64,000 nt of DNA from positions 235,257-299,256 of the forward strand of contig NZ_VIGX01000006.1 in the NCBI RefSeq assembly GCF_007858475.1, read 5' to 3'. The stretch's first letter is position 1; each line of letters starts with the position of its first letter. A program made the translations under genes and the position numbers. The stretch is from Tsukamurella conjunctivitidis. GTDB taxonomy: Bacteria > Actinomycetota > Actinomycetes > Mycobacteriales > Mycobacteriaceae. This document shows, one piece after another, positions 16,647-25,338 of the stretch. The notes below the pieces were generated by a model. The model searched no databases, was not told where the DNA came from, and worked only from the letters and a program-made list of their open reading frames with translations.

Positions 16647-17383
16647 GGCTTCCTCGCGTAGAAGAACAGGTCGAGGCTGTCCGCGGCGTCGGCCCTCAGG
16701 TCGAAGTCCTCGGCCGCGACGGCGGCCACGTCGTTCGAGAGCTCCTCGGGCCAGGGCTCGCCCGCCAGCGACCGCTCGATCTGGGCGTCGATGAAGCTGC
16801 CGCCGTGGCGACGGTCCAGCTCGGCGAGGCGCGCGCCGTGGTAGACCCCCAGTTTCTCGGTCACCTCGAGGCCAGCCTCCTCCAGCAGTTCCGCGAGTTC
16901 GTCCGAGTTGAGTTCGCGGGTGTGGAAGGGGTTGAGCGGGGTGTCGCGGCCGGGGGAGAACGTGACCCGGTTGGGCGTCGAGATGGCGAGCTCGCCACCC
17001 GGGCGCAGGATGCGTGCCACCTCGCGGAGGAACTGCGGCTGATCCCAGAGGTGCTCGATCACCTGGAAGTTCACGACGGCGTCCACCGAGGCGTCCTCGA
17101 GGGGGAGCTCGGCGAGGTTGCCGTGCAGCATCGTCACCGCCGGGTACGCGGCGCGCACGTGCGCGACGGCCGACTCGTCGTAGTCGAGTGCGGTCACCGT
17201 CGCGCCGCCGTCGGCGAGCATCGCGGCGCCGTAGCCCTCGCCGCTGCCGGCCTCGAAGACCGACTTCCCGGCGTAGCGATCGACGATCGCGAGATAGGCG
17301 ATCTCGTGCCGGCGGAACCAGTAGTTCTCCTCGGGAATTCCGGGAACGGTTCGCTCGCCGGTCAGGGGAAGCGGGTCACACAT
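16643..17383 (-). CDS. Class I SAM-dependent methyltransferase, Rv3030-like (MGLP)
   Basis: Methyltransferase of 246 aa. SAM-binding motif I is VFEAGSGEGYGAAML (about residues 40-55), followed by acidic motif VTALDYDES and post-motif VDAVVNFQVIEHLWDQPQ, then LRPGGELAISTPN. The protein begins CDPLPLTGERTVPG, a conserved N-terminus in this family. In mycobacteria the gene heads the cluster for 6-O-methylglucose lipopolysaccharide, and the same order of methyltransferase, GH57 and GT4 is kept here. The start at 17383 has a weak GAGAAG upstream. It is divergent from etfB over 206 bases. The exact methylated hydroxyl cannot be read from sequence. Confidence 0.88.
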   Translation of the reverse strand: MCDPLPLTGERTVPGIPEENYWFRRHEIAYLAIVDRYAGKSVFEAGSGEGYGAAMLADGGATVTALDYDESAVAHVRAAYPAVTMLHGNLAELPLEDASVDAVVNFQVIEHLWDQPQFLREVARILRPGGELAISTPNRVTFSPGRDTPLNPFHTRELNSDELAELLEEAGLEVTEKLGVYHGARLAELDRRHGGSFIDAQIERSLAGEPWPEELSNDVAAVAAEDFDLRADAADSLDLFFYARKP

Positions 17384-17429
17384 TCTTCTCAGCCTAGTCG
17401 TCGCGGGGCGTGGGCCATCCCACATGGAC

Positions 17430-17447
17430 AGTTACCAATCGGTAACT
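17430..17447. promoter_or_regulatory. Perfect inverted repeat AGTTACC-AATC-GGTAACT
   Basis: A perfect 18-bp palindrome with 7-bp arms lies 46 bases upstream of the methyltransferase start and about 140 bases upstream of etfB. Its size and symmetry fit a TetR- or GntR-type operator. No regulator gene is adjacent, so the protein acts in trans. Confidence 0.55.
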
Positions 17448-17589
17448 TACTCTGGCGTTAAACAGTGTTGTGAGGCGGTGCTACCTTCTACTCGCTGAAG
17501 CTCAGGCGGGGGAGGATTATCCGTACCTCGCCGCAGTGTGAGAATGTGCCTACGAGTATCCGATCATCGATGGAGGTCGACGAAGACCA

Positions 17590-18369
17590 ATGACGAACGT
17601 AGTCGTACTGATCAAGCAGGCTCCCGACCCCGGGTCCGAACGCAAGCTGTCCGATGACTTCACGGTCGACAGGTCGATTGATCCGTGGCTCGAGGAGATC
17701 AACGAGCGCGCGGTCGAGGCCGCCCTCCAGATCAAGGAGGCCCACGGCGGCGAGGTCACCGTGCTGACCGTCGGCCCCGCGAGCGCCACCGACGCGATCC
17801 GCAAGGCCCTGTCGATGGGCGCCGACAAGGCGGTCCACGTCCAGGACGACGCCATGCACGGCTCCGATGCCATTCAGACGGCGTGGGTCATCGCTCGCGC
17901 GCTGGGCACCATCGAGGGTGTCGAGTTGGTCATCGCCGGTAACGAGGCCACCGACGGCCGCGTCGGCGCCGTTCCGGCCATCCTGGCGGAGTACCTGGGT
18001 CTGCCGCAGCTGACCCACATGCGCACGCTCAACGTCGACGGCGACTCGCTCACCGGTGAGCGCGAGACCGACGAGGGCGTCTTCGCCCTCGAGGCCTCGC
18101 TGCCCGCGATCGTCTCCGTGAACGAGAAGATCAACGAGCCGCGCTTCCCGTCCTTCAAGGGCATCATGGCCGCGAAGAAGAAGGAGATCACCGTGCTCTC
18201 CCTCGCGGAGATCGGCGTCGAGCTCGACGAGGTCGGCGGCGCGAACGCCGGCACCACCGTCACGGGCGTGACCCCGAAGCCGCCCAAGCAGGCGGGCGAG
18301 AAGGTCGTGGACGAGGGCGACGGCGGCACCAAGGTGGCGCAGTTCCTCATCGGCCAGAAGATCATCTGA
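17590..18369 (+). CDS. etfB: Electron transfer flavoprotein, beta subunit
   Basis: ETF beta, 259 aa, expected to pair with the next gene product to carry electrons from acyl-CoA dehydrogenases to ETF:quinone oxidoreductase. It opens with NVVVLIKQAPDPGSERKL and contains the AMP-binding block VIAGNEATDGRVGAVPAILAE and the LEASLPAIVSVNEKINEPR recognition-loop region, both family hallmarks. The gene order (etfB then etfA with 35 bases between) matches Rv3029c-Rv3028c. ATG at 17590; GGAGG lies 13 bases upstream, rather far, so initiation may use the closer GAAG. Confidence 0.96.
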   Translation: MTNVVVLIKQAPDPGSERKLSDDFTVDRSIDPWLEEINERAVEAALQIKEAHGGEVTVLTVGPASATDAIRKALSMGADKAVHVQDDAMHGSDAIQTAWVIARALGTIEGVELVIAGNEATDGRVGAVPAILAEYLGLPQLTHMRTLNVDGDSLTGERETDEGVFALEASLPAIVSVNEKINEPRFPSFKGIMAAKKKEITVLSLAEIGVELDEVGGANAGTTVTGVTPKPPKQAGEKVVDEGDGGTKVAQFLIGQKII

Positions 18370-18404
18370 GACCCTCGAATCCACTCATAAGGAGAGAAGC
18401 CGTT

Positions 18405-19361
18405 ATGGCAGACGTACTCGTCCTCGTCGAGCAGGTCGACGGGAAGCTCAAGAAGGTCACGGCCGAGCTGCTGACCGCCGCCAAGGCCCTGGGTGAGCCG
18501 GCCGCCGTCGTCGTGGGTGCCCCCGGCACCACCGACGCGATCGCCGATCAGCTCAAGGCCGCCGGCGCCGCCAAGATCTACCGCGCCGAGTCCGCCGAGG
18601 CCGGAGAGTACCTGGTCACGCCGAAGGTCGGCGTGCTCGCCGAACTCGCCGAGAACCAGGGCGCCGCCGCGGTCCTGACCGCCGCCACGTTCGAGGGCAA
18701 GGAGGTGGCCGGCCGCGTCGCCGCGCGCCTCGGTTCCGGACTGGTCGCCGACGTGATCGCCTTCGGTCCCGGTGGCACCGCCACCCACTCGATCTTCGGT
18801 GGCGCCTTCACCGTCGAGGCCACCGCCGGTGGCGACACCCCGGTCGCCTCGCTGCGCCCGGGTGCCGTCGAGGCCGACGGTGTCGCCGGTGCCGGTGAGA
18901 TCGTCGACGTCGCGGTTCCGGCCGAGGCCGAGAACGCGGTGAAGATCACCTCGAAGCAGCCGATCCAGGGCGGCAACCGCCCGGAGCTCACCGAGGCGAG
19001 CATCGTCGTCTCCGGTGGCCGCGGCGTGGGCTCGGCGGACAAGTTCTCGGTCGTCGAGGAGCTCGCCGACTCGCTCGGTGCCGCCGTCGGCGCCTCGCGC
19101 GCCGCCGTCGACTCGGGCTACTACCCGGGCCAGTTCCAGGTCGGCCAGACCGGCAAGACCGTGTCGCCGCAGCTGTACATCGCCCTGGGCATCTCGGGCG
19201 CCATCCAGCACCGCGCCGGCATGCAGACCTCGAAGACCATCGTGGCCGTCAACAAGGACGAAGAGGCCCCGATCTTCGAGATCGCCGACTACGGCATCGT
19301 GGGCGACCTGTTCGACGTCGCCCCGCAGCTCACCGAGGCCGTCAAGGCGCACAAGGGCTGA
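18405..19361 (+). CDS. etfA: Electron transfer flavoprotein, alpha subunit
   Basis: ETF alpha, 318 aa. The C-terminal FAD-binding domain is complete: VSGGRGVGS, the [20 protein letters not shown] segment and the signature [20 protein letters not shown] followed by [19 protein letters not shown]. The start has AAGGAG ten bases upstream. It follows etfB in the same operon and is followed by a hairpin terminator. It links fatty-acid and amino-acid oxidation (including the catabolic genes in this window) to respiration. Confidence 0.96.
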   Translation: MADVLVLVEQVDGKLKKVTAELLTAAKALGEPAAVVVGAPGTTDAIADQLKAAGAAKIYRAESAEAGEYLVTPKVGVLAELAENQGAAAVLTAATFEGKEVAGRVAARLGSGLVADVIAFGPGGTATHSIFGGAFTVEATAGGDTPVASLRPGAVEADGVAGAGEIVDVAVPAEAENAVKITSKQPIQGGNRPELTEASIVVSGGRGVGSADKFSVVEELADSLGAAVGASRAAVDSGYYPGQFQVGQTGKTVSPQLYIALGISGAIQHRAGMQTSKTIVAVNKDEEAPIFEIADYGIVGDLFDVAPQLTEAVKAHKG

Positions 19362-19379
19362 TCCGCAGTACCGCTCGAC

Positions 19380-19411
19380 GAGCCCCGTCCGGAACCCTCC
19401 GGGCGGGGCTC
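19380..19411 (+). terminator. Rho-independent-like hairpin after etfA
   Basis: GAGCCCCGTCCGG and CCGGGCGGGGCTC pair with one mismatch around a short loop, 19 bases after the etfA stop, followed by GTTCGTGT instead of a full T-run. Confidence 0.65.
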
Positions 19412-19513
19412 GTTCGTGTCCGCACCGATCTTCTCCCCGAATCGTCGTGATCTCGAAACCGCGACACCTAGAGTTGCGGAAGATTCGACGATCGCGTCGC
19501 ACAGGAGGTCGGG

Positions 19514-21709
19514 ATGGGTGCACGTCAGCGTGGGAACGACGGAACGCAGGTGCGGAGCGACGAGGCCGTGCTGCGCCGCCCCGGCATCGACCGGCGTGGC
19601 TTCCTGGTGGGCCTCGGACTGGCGGCCGGCGCGGGTGCCCTTGCGGCGTGCGGCGTCTCGGACCCGGCCGGCGGCCCGTCGTCGGCCGCGCGGCGTCCCT
19701 ACAACACGCTCGCGGGCCCCGACATGTCGGGGGCCGCGCCGGGCGTGCGCGCGCAGGACGACCTGTTCCGGCACGTCAACGGCGCCTGGTACGACGGCTA
19801 CACGATGCCCGCCGACAAGGTCTCGACGGGCGCGATGGAGATCATGGGCGACGAGGTGGAGCAGCAGCTCAAGGAGATCGTCGAGTCGATCCGCGATCCC
19901 CGCGCGGGGAGCGATGAGGCCAAGATCCGCGACGTCTACAGGACCTATCTGGACACGGCGGCGATCGAGGCGGCGGGCACGGGTCCGATCCGTCCGATGC
20001 TCGCGGCGATCGACGGTGCCGCGGACCGCGCGGCCCTGTTCGAGGTCATGGCCGCGCAGGAGCGGTCCGACAACGGATGGGGCATCGTCGCGAGCGCGAT
20101 CGGTCCCGACGGGAAGGACTCGACGCGCACCGTCGTGACCCTGGCGCCCACCGGTGGTGCGCTGCAGAAGGACCAGTACACCGATCCGCAGTCCGAGAAC
20201 ATCCGGGCCGCCTATCGGACGTATCTGCGTACGACGGCCCGGCTGGCGGCCCTCCCCGACCCGGAGGCCACGGCGACGCGGATCTTCGACCTCGAGAGCC
20301 GCCTGGCCGCCGAGACCTGGGCTCCGGAGAAGTACCGCGACCCCACCGCGACGTACAACCCGTACAAGTGGGAGCAGCTCGCCGATCTCGCCCCCGGATA
20401 CGACTGGATCCGGTGGCGCGACCTCCAGGGGATTCGCGCGGACGTCTCCCAGGACGTCGTGCTCGTGCAGCCCGGCTTCCTCACCGCCGCCGCCCGGATC
20501 TGGGCGGAGACGGATCTGGAGACGCTCAAGGACCGCGCGCGCATGACCATCGTCCAGAACTACTCCTCGGTTCTCCCCGCGGCCTTCCGCGACGCCGACT
20601 TCCAGCTCGCCAAGGTGCTCCAGGGCGTCGAACGGCAGCCGGAACGCTGGAAGGACGCGATAGGCCTGCTCAACGGCGGGCTGGGCGAGGCGCTCGGCCG
20701 GCTGTACGTGGACAAGCACTTCGCCGGCGACGCCAAGCACCAGGCGGAGCGGCTCGTCACGAACATCAAGAGCGCCTTCCGGACCAGCTTCGAACAGTCG
20801 CCGTGGATGACGCCGCCCACGCGCAGCGCCGCGATCGTCAAGCTGGACAAGATCTCCACCAAGATCGGCTATCCGGACAAGTGGGAGGACTACACGAAAC
20901 TCACGACGGACCCCGCATCCGCCGTGGGGAACCTGCGGGCCCTGGCGATGTTCGCGAACGAACGGAGCCTGGACGAGCTGAGCAAGCCGGTGGACCGGTC
21001 GAAGTGGAGCATGGTGCCGCAGACGGTGAACGCGCAGTACGACCCCACCAGGAACGAGATCTGTTTCCCCGCGGCGATCCTGCAGAAGCCCTTCTACTCG
21101 CCGGACAGCACCGCAGCGGTCAACTACGGCGCGATCGGCGCCGTCATCGGGCACGAGATCGGGCACGCCTTCGACGATTCGGGCTCGCGGTACGACGGTG
21201 ACGGCAACCTGCGGGACTGGTGGGCGCCGCAGGACCGGGCGGAGTTCGACAAGCGCGCGAAGGCGGTGATCGCGCAGTACGACGTCCTGGTACCGACCGG
21301 GCTGGGGCCCGGCGACACCGTCAACGGCGAGCTGACCGTGGGGGAGAACCTGGCCGATCTCGGCGGGCTGTCGGTCGCGATCAAGGCCTTCCGCATCGCC
21401 GTCGCGAACCGCGACGAGGGCACGGAGTTCGCGGACCGGGACGGCGCCGCGGCGGCATCGTCGTCGGCCGCGGCGGCCTCCACCTCGGACGCCGTGCTGG
21501 TACCGCTGTTCCTCAGCTACTCCCGGAGCTGGCAGAGCAAAACCCGGCCCGAGACCGCGAAGGAGATGCTCGCCACCGACCCCCACGCCCCCGAGGAGCT
21601 CCGGGTCACCCAGGTGGTGAAGAACCTCGACGCCTTCGTGGCCGCGTTCGGTGTGCGCCCGGGCGACGGCGAGTGGCTCGCCCCCGAGGAGCGCGTCACG
21701 CTCTGGTAG
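19514..21709 (+). CDS. M13-family zinc metallopeptidase, Tat-exported lipoprotein
   Basis: Neprilysin/Zmp1-like peptidase of 731 aa. Zinc ligands and catalytic Glu are in HEIGH at residues 547-551 and the third ligand in the VGENLADLGG block (Glu611, Asp615); the substrate-binding NAYYNP motif appears as NAQYDP. The N-terminus has a twin-arginine motif DRRGFL (Arg27-Arg28), a hydrophobic stretch and a lipobox LAAC at Cys46, so it is probably folded before export and lipid-anchored. Unlike most M13 enzymes it lacks the final C-x2-W; it ends in Trp alone. An Ala/Ser-rich low-complexity insertion (about 640-655) interrupts the C-terminal part. AGGAGG lies six bases before the ATG. Confidence 0.9.
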   Translation: MGARQRGNDGTQVRSDEAVLRRPGIDRRGFLVGLGLAAGAGALAACGVSDPAGGPSSAARRPYNTLAGPDMSGAAPGVRAQDDLFRHVNGAWYDGYTMPADKVSTGAMEIMGDEVEQQLKEIVESIRDPRAGSDEAKIRDVYRTYLDTAAIEAAGTGPIRPMLAAIDGAADRAALFEVMAAQERSDNGWGIVASAIGPDGKDSTRTVVTLAPTGGALQKDQYTDPQSENIRAAYRTYLRTTARLAALPDPEATATRIFDLESRLAAETWAPEKYRDPTATYNPYKWEQLADLAPGYDWIRWRDLQGIRADVSQDVVLVQPGFLTAAARIWAETDLETLKDRARMTIVQNYSSVLPAAFRDADFQLAKVLQGVERQPERWKDAIGLLNGGLGEALGRLYVDKHFAGDAKHQAERLVTNIKSAFRTSFEQSPWMTPPTRSAAIVKLDKISTKIGYPDKWEDYTKLTTDPASAVGNLRALAMFANERSLDELSKPVDRSKWSMVPQTVNAQYDPTRNEICFPAAILQKPFYSPDSTAAVNYGAIGAVIGHEIGHAFDDSGSRYDGDGNLRDWWAPQDRAEFDKRAKAVIAQYDVLVPTGLGPGDTVNGELTVGENLADLGGLSVAIKAFRIAVANRDEGTEFADRDGAAAASSSAAAASTSDAVLVPLFLSYSRSWQSKTRPETAKEMLATDPHAPEELRVTQVVKNLDAFVAAFGVRPGDGEWLAPEERVTLW

Positions 21710-21715
21710 GCCGTC

Positions 21716-21721
21716 TAGGAT
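21716..21721 (+). promoter_or_regulatory. Putative -10 (TAGGAT) for the leaderless response-regulator gene
   Basis: TAGGAT lies seven bases before the GTG at 21729, just after the peptidase stop codon; no Shine-Dalgarno sequence is visible, which supports this start and an independent promoter. Confidence 0.45.
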
Positions 21722-21728
21722 CGGTGCC

Positions 21729-22370
21729 GTGAGCAGCGTGTTGATCGTCGACGACCAGCGTCTCATCCGCGACGGACTGCGCATGTTGCTCACCGCCGCA
21801 CCCGACTTCACCGTCGCGGGCGAGGCCACGAACGGCGAGGAGGCGGCGCGCGCGTACCGCGAGCTCACGCCCGACGTCGTGCTCATGGACCTGCGGATGC
21901 CCGGGGTCGACGGGGTCCGCGGCATCGAGCAGATCATCGCCGCGGATCCGGCGGCCCGCATCGTCGTGCTCACCACCTTCGACGACGACGAGCACATGTA
22001 CCCCGCCCTCGCAGCCGGCGCCGTCGGCTTCCTGGTCAAGGACATCGCTCCCGAGGCACTGCTGGACAACCTGCGCCGGGCGCTCGACGGGGAGGTACCG
22101 ATGTCGCCGGGGCCGGCGCGCCGGGTCCTGGGCGAGGCCCTGCGCGCCCGGACGACGGCGTCGTCCCCGTCGGTGCAGGAGCCCGCCGTGCCGTTCACCG
22201 AGCGGGAGAACGACGTACTCACCCTCGTCGCCGAGGGGCTGAGCAACGCGGCCATAGCGGGCCGGTTGCACGTCGCGGAGTCCACCGTGAAGGCGCACAT
22301 CGCGAACCTGCGGCAGAAGACCGGCGCCGGTTCGAGGGTCGAGTTGGCGCGCTTCGCCGCTCGCGACTGA
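21729..22370 (+). CDS. NarL/FixJ-type response regulator
   Basis: Two-domain regulator of 213 aa. The receiver domain (1-118) has the acidic pocket DD near residues 8-9, phospho-acceptor Asp in VVLMDLRMPG, Thr in VLTTFDDD and Lys in FLVKDIAP. The LuxR-type HTH (about 150-208) reads FTERENDVLTLVAEGLSNAAIAGRLHVAESTVKAHI. Its partner is almost certainly the histidine kinase on the opposite strand, whose stop codon is one base away; convergent kinase/regulator arrangement is unusual for a NarL pair. Target genes are unknown; the neighbouring peptidase and the oxidase block are candidates by position. Confidence 0.92.
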   Translation: MSSVLIVDDQRLIRDGLRMLLTAAPDFTVAGEATNGEEAARAYRELTPDVVLMDLRMPGVDGVRGIEQIIAADPAARIVVLTTFDDDEHMYPALAAGAVGFLVKDIAPEALLDNLRRALDGEVPMSPGPARRVLGEALRARTTASSPSVQEPAVPFTERENDVLTLVAEGLSNAAIAGRLHVAESTVKAHIANLRQKTGAGSRVELARFAARD

Positions 22371-22371
22371 G

Positions 22372-23487
22372 CTACTCGTCCCGCGTCGGTACCGACAGCG
22401 CGACGACCCACCGGTCGCCCTGCGGGCCCGCCGCGATCCGGCCGCCCGCGAGTTCGGCGCGTTCGGCCATCCCGGTGAGACCGTAGCCGTGCCCGCGTGC
22501 GGCGTGCGCGGGGAGCGGGCTGGACACCGTTGCCTCCCATGCCCCGTCGGCTCGGCGCACGTCCACGGTGACCGCGGAGCCCCGGGGCGCGTGCTTCATG
22601 ACGTTGGTGAGGGCCTCCTGGACCACTCGTACAAGGGTCAGCGCATCGATCGCGGCCGGCGGTGCGCCGCCCAGGTCGATCCGCGCGTCCACCGCGAAGC
22701 CGGCGTCGACGGTGCGCTCCACCGCGCGCCGGATCTCGCTCTCGGCGTCGTCGATCGTCCGGTCCTGCACCGGGTCCCGCTCGCGCATCGCGGCGAGCAG
22801 ACGCCGGATGTCGGCGAGGGAGTCCGTCGCCGTCTCGTGGATGTCCGAGAGGACCTCGTCGAGGCCGGGATCGATGCCCGCGTAGACGGTACGGGCCACA
22901 CCCACGCGCAGCGAGATGGCCGACATGTGGTGCGCCATCAGGTCGTGCAGTTCCCGCGCCAGCGCCGCGCGCTCGTCCCGCCGGGCGTGCAGCGCGTCGC
23001 GTTCCAGCTCGCGCCGCTCCCGTTCCGCCTGGGCGAACCGCTCGCGCATGTACAGCCCACCGACCACCGGCAATCCGACGAAGCTGATGGTCTCGGCCAG
23101 CACGCGGATCAGGGTGTGCTGCTCGTTGTCGAGCACCGATCCCGTGATGTAGCACGCCGCCCACACCACGGTCGCCGAGGCGACCTGCCAGCGCGGGCGC
23201 TGTGACGCCGCGAGTTCGGCGAGGGCGAGCGCTGCGAGGTAGGGGACCAGGCCCGCGGGCCCCCAGGCCTCCACCGACAGCAACCACCCGCAGAGCACCG
23301 ACAGTGCGATCGAGACGGCGAACGGCGCGCGACCGCCGAGGGCGAAGAGCAGCGCGGCGAGCATCGATCCGGCGATGTACCCGGGCGATGCGTGGAAGCG
23401 CCCGGGATACACGCTCACGGCGAGCAGGACGGGCACCACCACGAGGGGAGCGACCCGCACGCCGACGGTCCAGCTGGTGCGTGACAT
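22372..23487 (-). CDS. NarL-type membrane sensor histidine kinase
   Basis: Kinase of 371 aa. About five hydrophobic segments fill residues 8-145, then a coiled linker (RERFAQAERERRELERDALHARRDERA), the HisKA_3 domain with phospho-acceptor His in ALARELHDLMAHHM, and a short HATPase domain with N-box VVQEALTNVMKHA and G-box GYGLTGMAERAELAGG. There is no extracellular sensor loop of any size, so the membrane part itself is the sensor. Start at 23487 (MSRTSW). It ends one base from the stop of the convergent response regulator. Signal unknown. Confidence 0.9.
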   Translation of the reverse strand: MSRTSWTVGVRVAPLVVVPVLLAVSVYPGRFHASPGYIAGSMLAALLFALGGRAPFAVSIALSVLCGWLLSVEAWGPAGLVPYLAALALAELAASQRPRWQVASATVVWAACYITGSVLDNEQHTLIRVLAETISFVGLPVVGGLYMRERFAQAERERRELERDALHARRDERAALARELHDLMAHHMSAISLRVGVARTVYAGIDPGLDEVLSDIHETATDSLADIRRLLAAMRERDPVQDRTIDDAESEIRRAVERTVDAGFAVDARIDLGGAPPAAIDALTLVRVVQEALTNVMKHAPRGSAVTVDVRRADGAWEATVSSPLPAHAARGHGYGLTGMAERAELAGGRIAAGPQGDRWVVALSVPTRDE

Positions 23488-23552
23488 GGCAGCACCGTAC
23501 GGCACCGACGGGCGCCCCGACAGCCGTGACCTGCGCACATAGCGGTTGCATA

Positions 23553-23568
23553 GGGGATTGTCAACCCC
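23553..23568. promoter_or_regulatory. Inverted repeat GGGGATTGTCAACCCC upstream of the multicopper oxidase
   Basis: GGGG and CCCC flank TTG-T-CAA, a G-tract palindrome with one unpaired A, located 80 bases before the multicopper-oxidase ATG and 66 bases upstream of the divergent kinase start. It could be a metal-regulator site; it does not match a motif I can name. Confidence 0.35.
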
Positions 23569-23647
23569 CTCCCGGCTAGTCCGGATCGCCGAAACCCGGT
23601 CCGAAGGGCGGAGTTCTCGGGGCGTGCCGCCGACGAGGGTTGAGGAC

Positions 23648-25273
23648 ATGATCACCGACATCGCCGAGCGGCCGCGCGCCGTCGCCGGTACCACGCGCCG
23701 CACCTTCCTGACCGTCCTCGCCGCCGCCCCGTTCGCCGGGGCCGCCCTCACCGGGTGCCGCCCCGGCGCGCCCGCATCGGCCCCCGCGCTTCCGGGCGGC
23801 CGTCGTGCGCTGCCGATCCCGCCGCTCGCCCGGTCCGTCGTCGGCGCCGACGGGGTCCGCCGGTTCGACCTCGCGGCCACGGCGGGATCGTCCGAGATCG
23901 TCGCGGGTCGCCGCAGCGCGACCTGGGGCTACAACGGCGACGTGCTCGGCCCCACGTTGCGTGCCCGCGACGGGGAGAAGGTCGCGGTGAGGGTGCGCAA
24001 CGGGCTCACCGAGGCGACCAGCGTGCACTGGCACGGCATGCACGTCCCCGCCCGCGCCGACGGAGGCCCGCACCAGATGGTCGAGCCGGGCGGCACCTGG
24101 ACGGCGGAATGGACGGTGCGGCAGCGGGCCGCGACGCTCTGGTACCACCCGCATCCGCACGGGGTGACCGAGAAGCACGTCTACCGCGGGCTCGACGGCT
24201 TCTTCCTCCTCGACGACGACGCGCAGGACGCTTTCGGCCTGCCGTCCGAGTACGGCGTCGACGACGTCCCCGTCGTGGTGCAGGACCGGAAGTTCCTGCC
24301 CGATGGTGCGCTCGACGAGAGCGGGGAGGGCGAGACCGGCCTGATCGGCCCCACCGTGATCACCAACGGCATCGCCGGGGCGAGCCTCCTCGCGCGCCGC
24401 GACCGGATGCGCCTGCGGCTGCTCAACGGCGCCTCCGCGCGCTGCTTCGAGTTCGGCTTCGCCGACGGCCGCCGATTCGAGATGATCGCCTCCGACGGTG
24501 GTCTTCTCGCCGCGCCCCTGTCCGTCGATCGCCTGCTGCTCAGTCCGGGTGAGCGCGCCGAGATCGTCGTGCGCGTCGCAGCCGGCGAGCGCACGATGCT
24601 GCGCTCGTACCCGGTCACGCAGCGCGGCAGGATCTCCGGCGAGACGGCGCGCGAGTACGGGCAGGAGGACACCCTCGACGTCCTCGAACTGGTCGGCGCC
24701 GAGGCGCTGGACGCCGGTGCCGGCGCCGTGCCGCGGGACCTCGGGGCGATCACGCCGCTCGCCGCAGCTGCGACCGCGCCGTCGCGGTCCTTCGACCTGC
24801 AGTGGTACATGATCAACGGCGAGCGGATGGACATGAGCCGCATCGATTTCGCGCCCGTGGTCGACACCACCGAGGTGTGGGCGGTGCGCAACAAGGACAA
24901 CTGGCCCCACAACTTCCACGTCCACGACGTGCAGTTCCAGGTGGTCGCACTGGACGGTCGGACCCCGCCCGCGCACCTGCGCGGGTGGAAGGACACCGTC
25001 TACCTCGCGCCCGGCCAGGCCTGCTCGCTGGCCATGCGATTCACGGACCACACCGACCTGACGATGCCGTACATGTACCACTGCCACCTGCTCTACCACG
25101 AGGACCGCGGCATGATGGGCCAGTTCGTCGTCGCGGGCAGAGGGCAGACCGCGCCCACCCGCCTCGACATGGCCGGTATGCCCGGGATGGCGATGCCCGG
25201 TACACCCTCTGGCGACGATTCCTCCGCCCCCTCGTCGGCCCCCGCGTCCGCGCCGGCCCACCGCGGCCACTGA
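23648..25273 (+). CDS. Multicopper oxidase, Tat-exported lipoprotein (MmcO/CueO-like)
   Basis: Three-cupredoxin laccase-type oxidase, 541 aa. The signal peptide has TTRRTFLTVLAAAPFAGAALTGC: twin arginines plus lipobox LTGC, so it is Tat-exported with copper loaded and lipid-anchored. All four copper-binding motifs are present: HWHGMH, WYHPHPHG, HNFHVHD and YHCHLLYHEDRGMMGQF, giving the T1, T2 and T3 sites. A Met-rich tail (MAGMPGMAMPG) resembles copper-sensing tails of CueO-type cuprous oxidases. It likely oxidises Cu(I) and protects the envelope. The ATG at 23648 gives the shortest complete signal peptide; upstream sequence is not signal-like. Followed by the DUF418 gene after 65 bases. Confidence 0.92.
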   Translation: MITDIAERPRAVAGTTRRTFLTVLAAAPFAGAALTGCRPGAPASAPALPGGRRALPIPPLARSVVGADGVRRFDLAATAGSSEIVAGRRSATWGYNGDVLGPTLRARDGEKVAVRVRNGLTEATSVHWHGMHVPARADGGPHQMVEPGGTWTAEWTVRQRAATLWYHPHPHGVTEKHVYRGLDGFFLLDDDAQDAFGLPSEYGVDDVPVVVQDRKFLPDGALDESGEGETGLIGPTVITNGIAGASLLARRDRMRLRLLNGASARCFEFGFADGRRFEMIASDGGLLAAPLSVDRLLLSPGERAEIVVRVAAGERTMLRSYPVTQRGRISGETAREYGQEDTLDVLELVGAEALDAGAGAVPRDLGAITPLAAAATAPSRSFDLQWYMINGERMDMSRIDFAPVVDTTEVWAVRNKDNWPHNFHVHDVQFQVVALDGRTPPAHLRGWKDTVYLAPGQACSLAMRFTDHTDLTMPYMYHCHLLYHEDRGMMGQFVVAGRGQTAPTRLDMAGMPGMAMPGTPSGDDSSAPSSAPASAPAHRGH

Positions 25274-25338
25274 CGTCCTCCTCTCCCTCGACAGTTCCCC
25301 GAGCGGGCGCCGCACGCACCCGCAGGAAGTGACACACC

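Noticed and set aside
19289-23551. Very long open frame on the reverse strand across the peptidase, regulator and kinase genes
   Set aside because: It is an antisense shadow produced by high GC: no domain is recognisable, composition is Arg/Gly/Ala-rich, and it lies over three well-supported genes.
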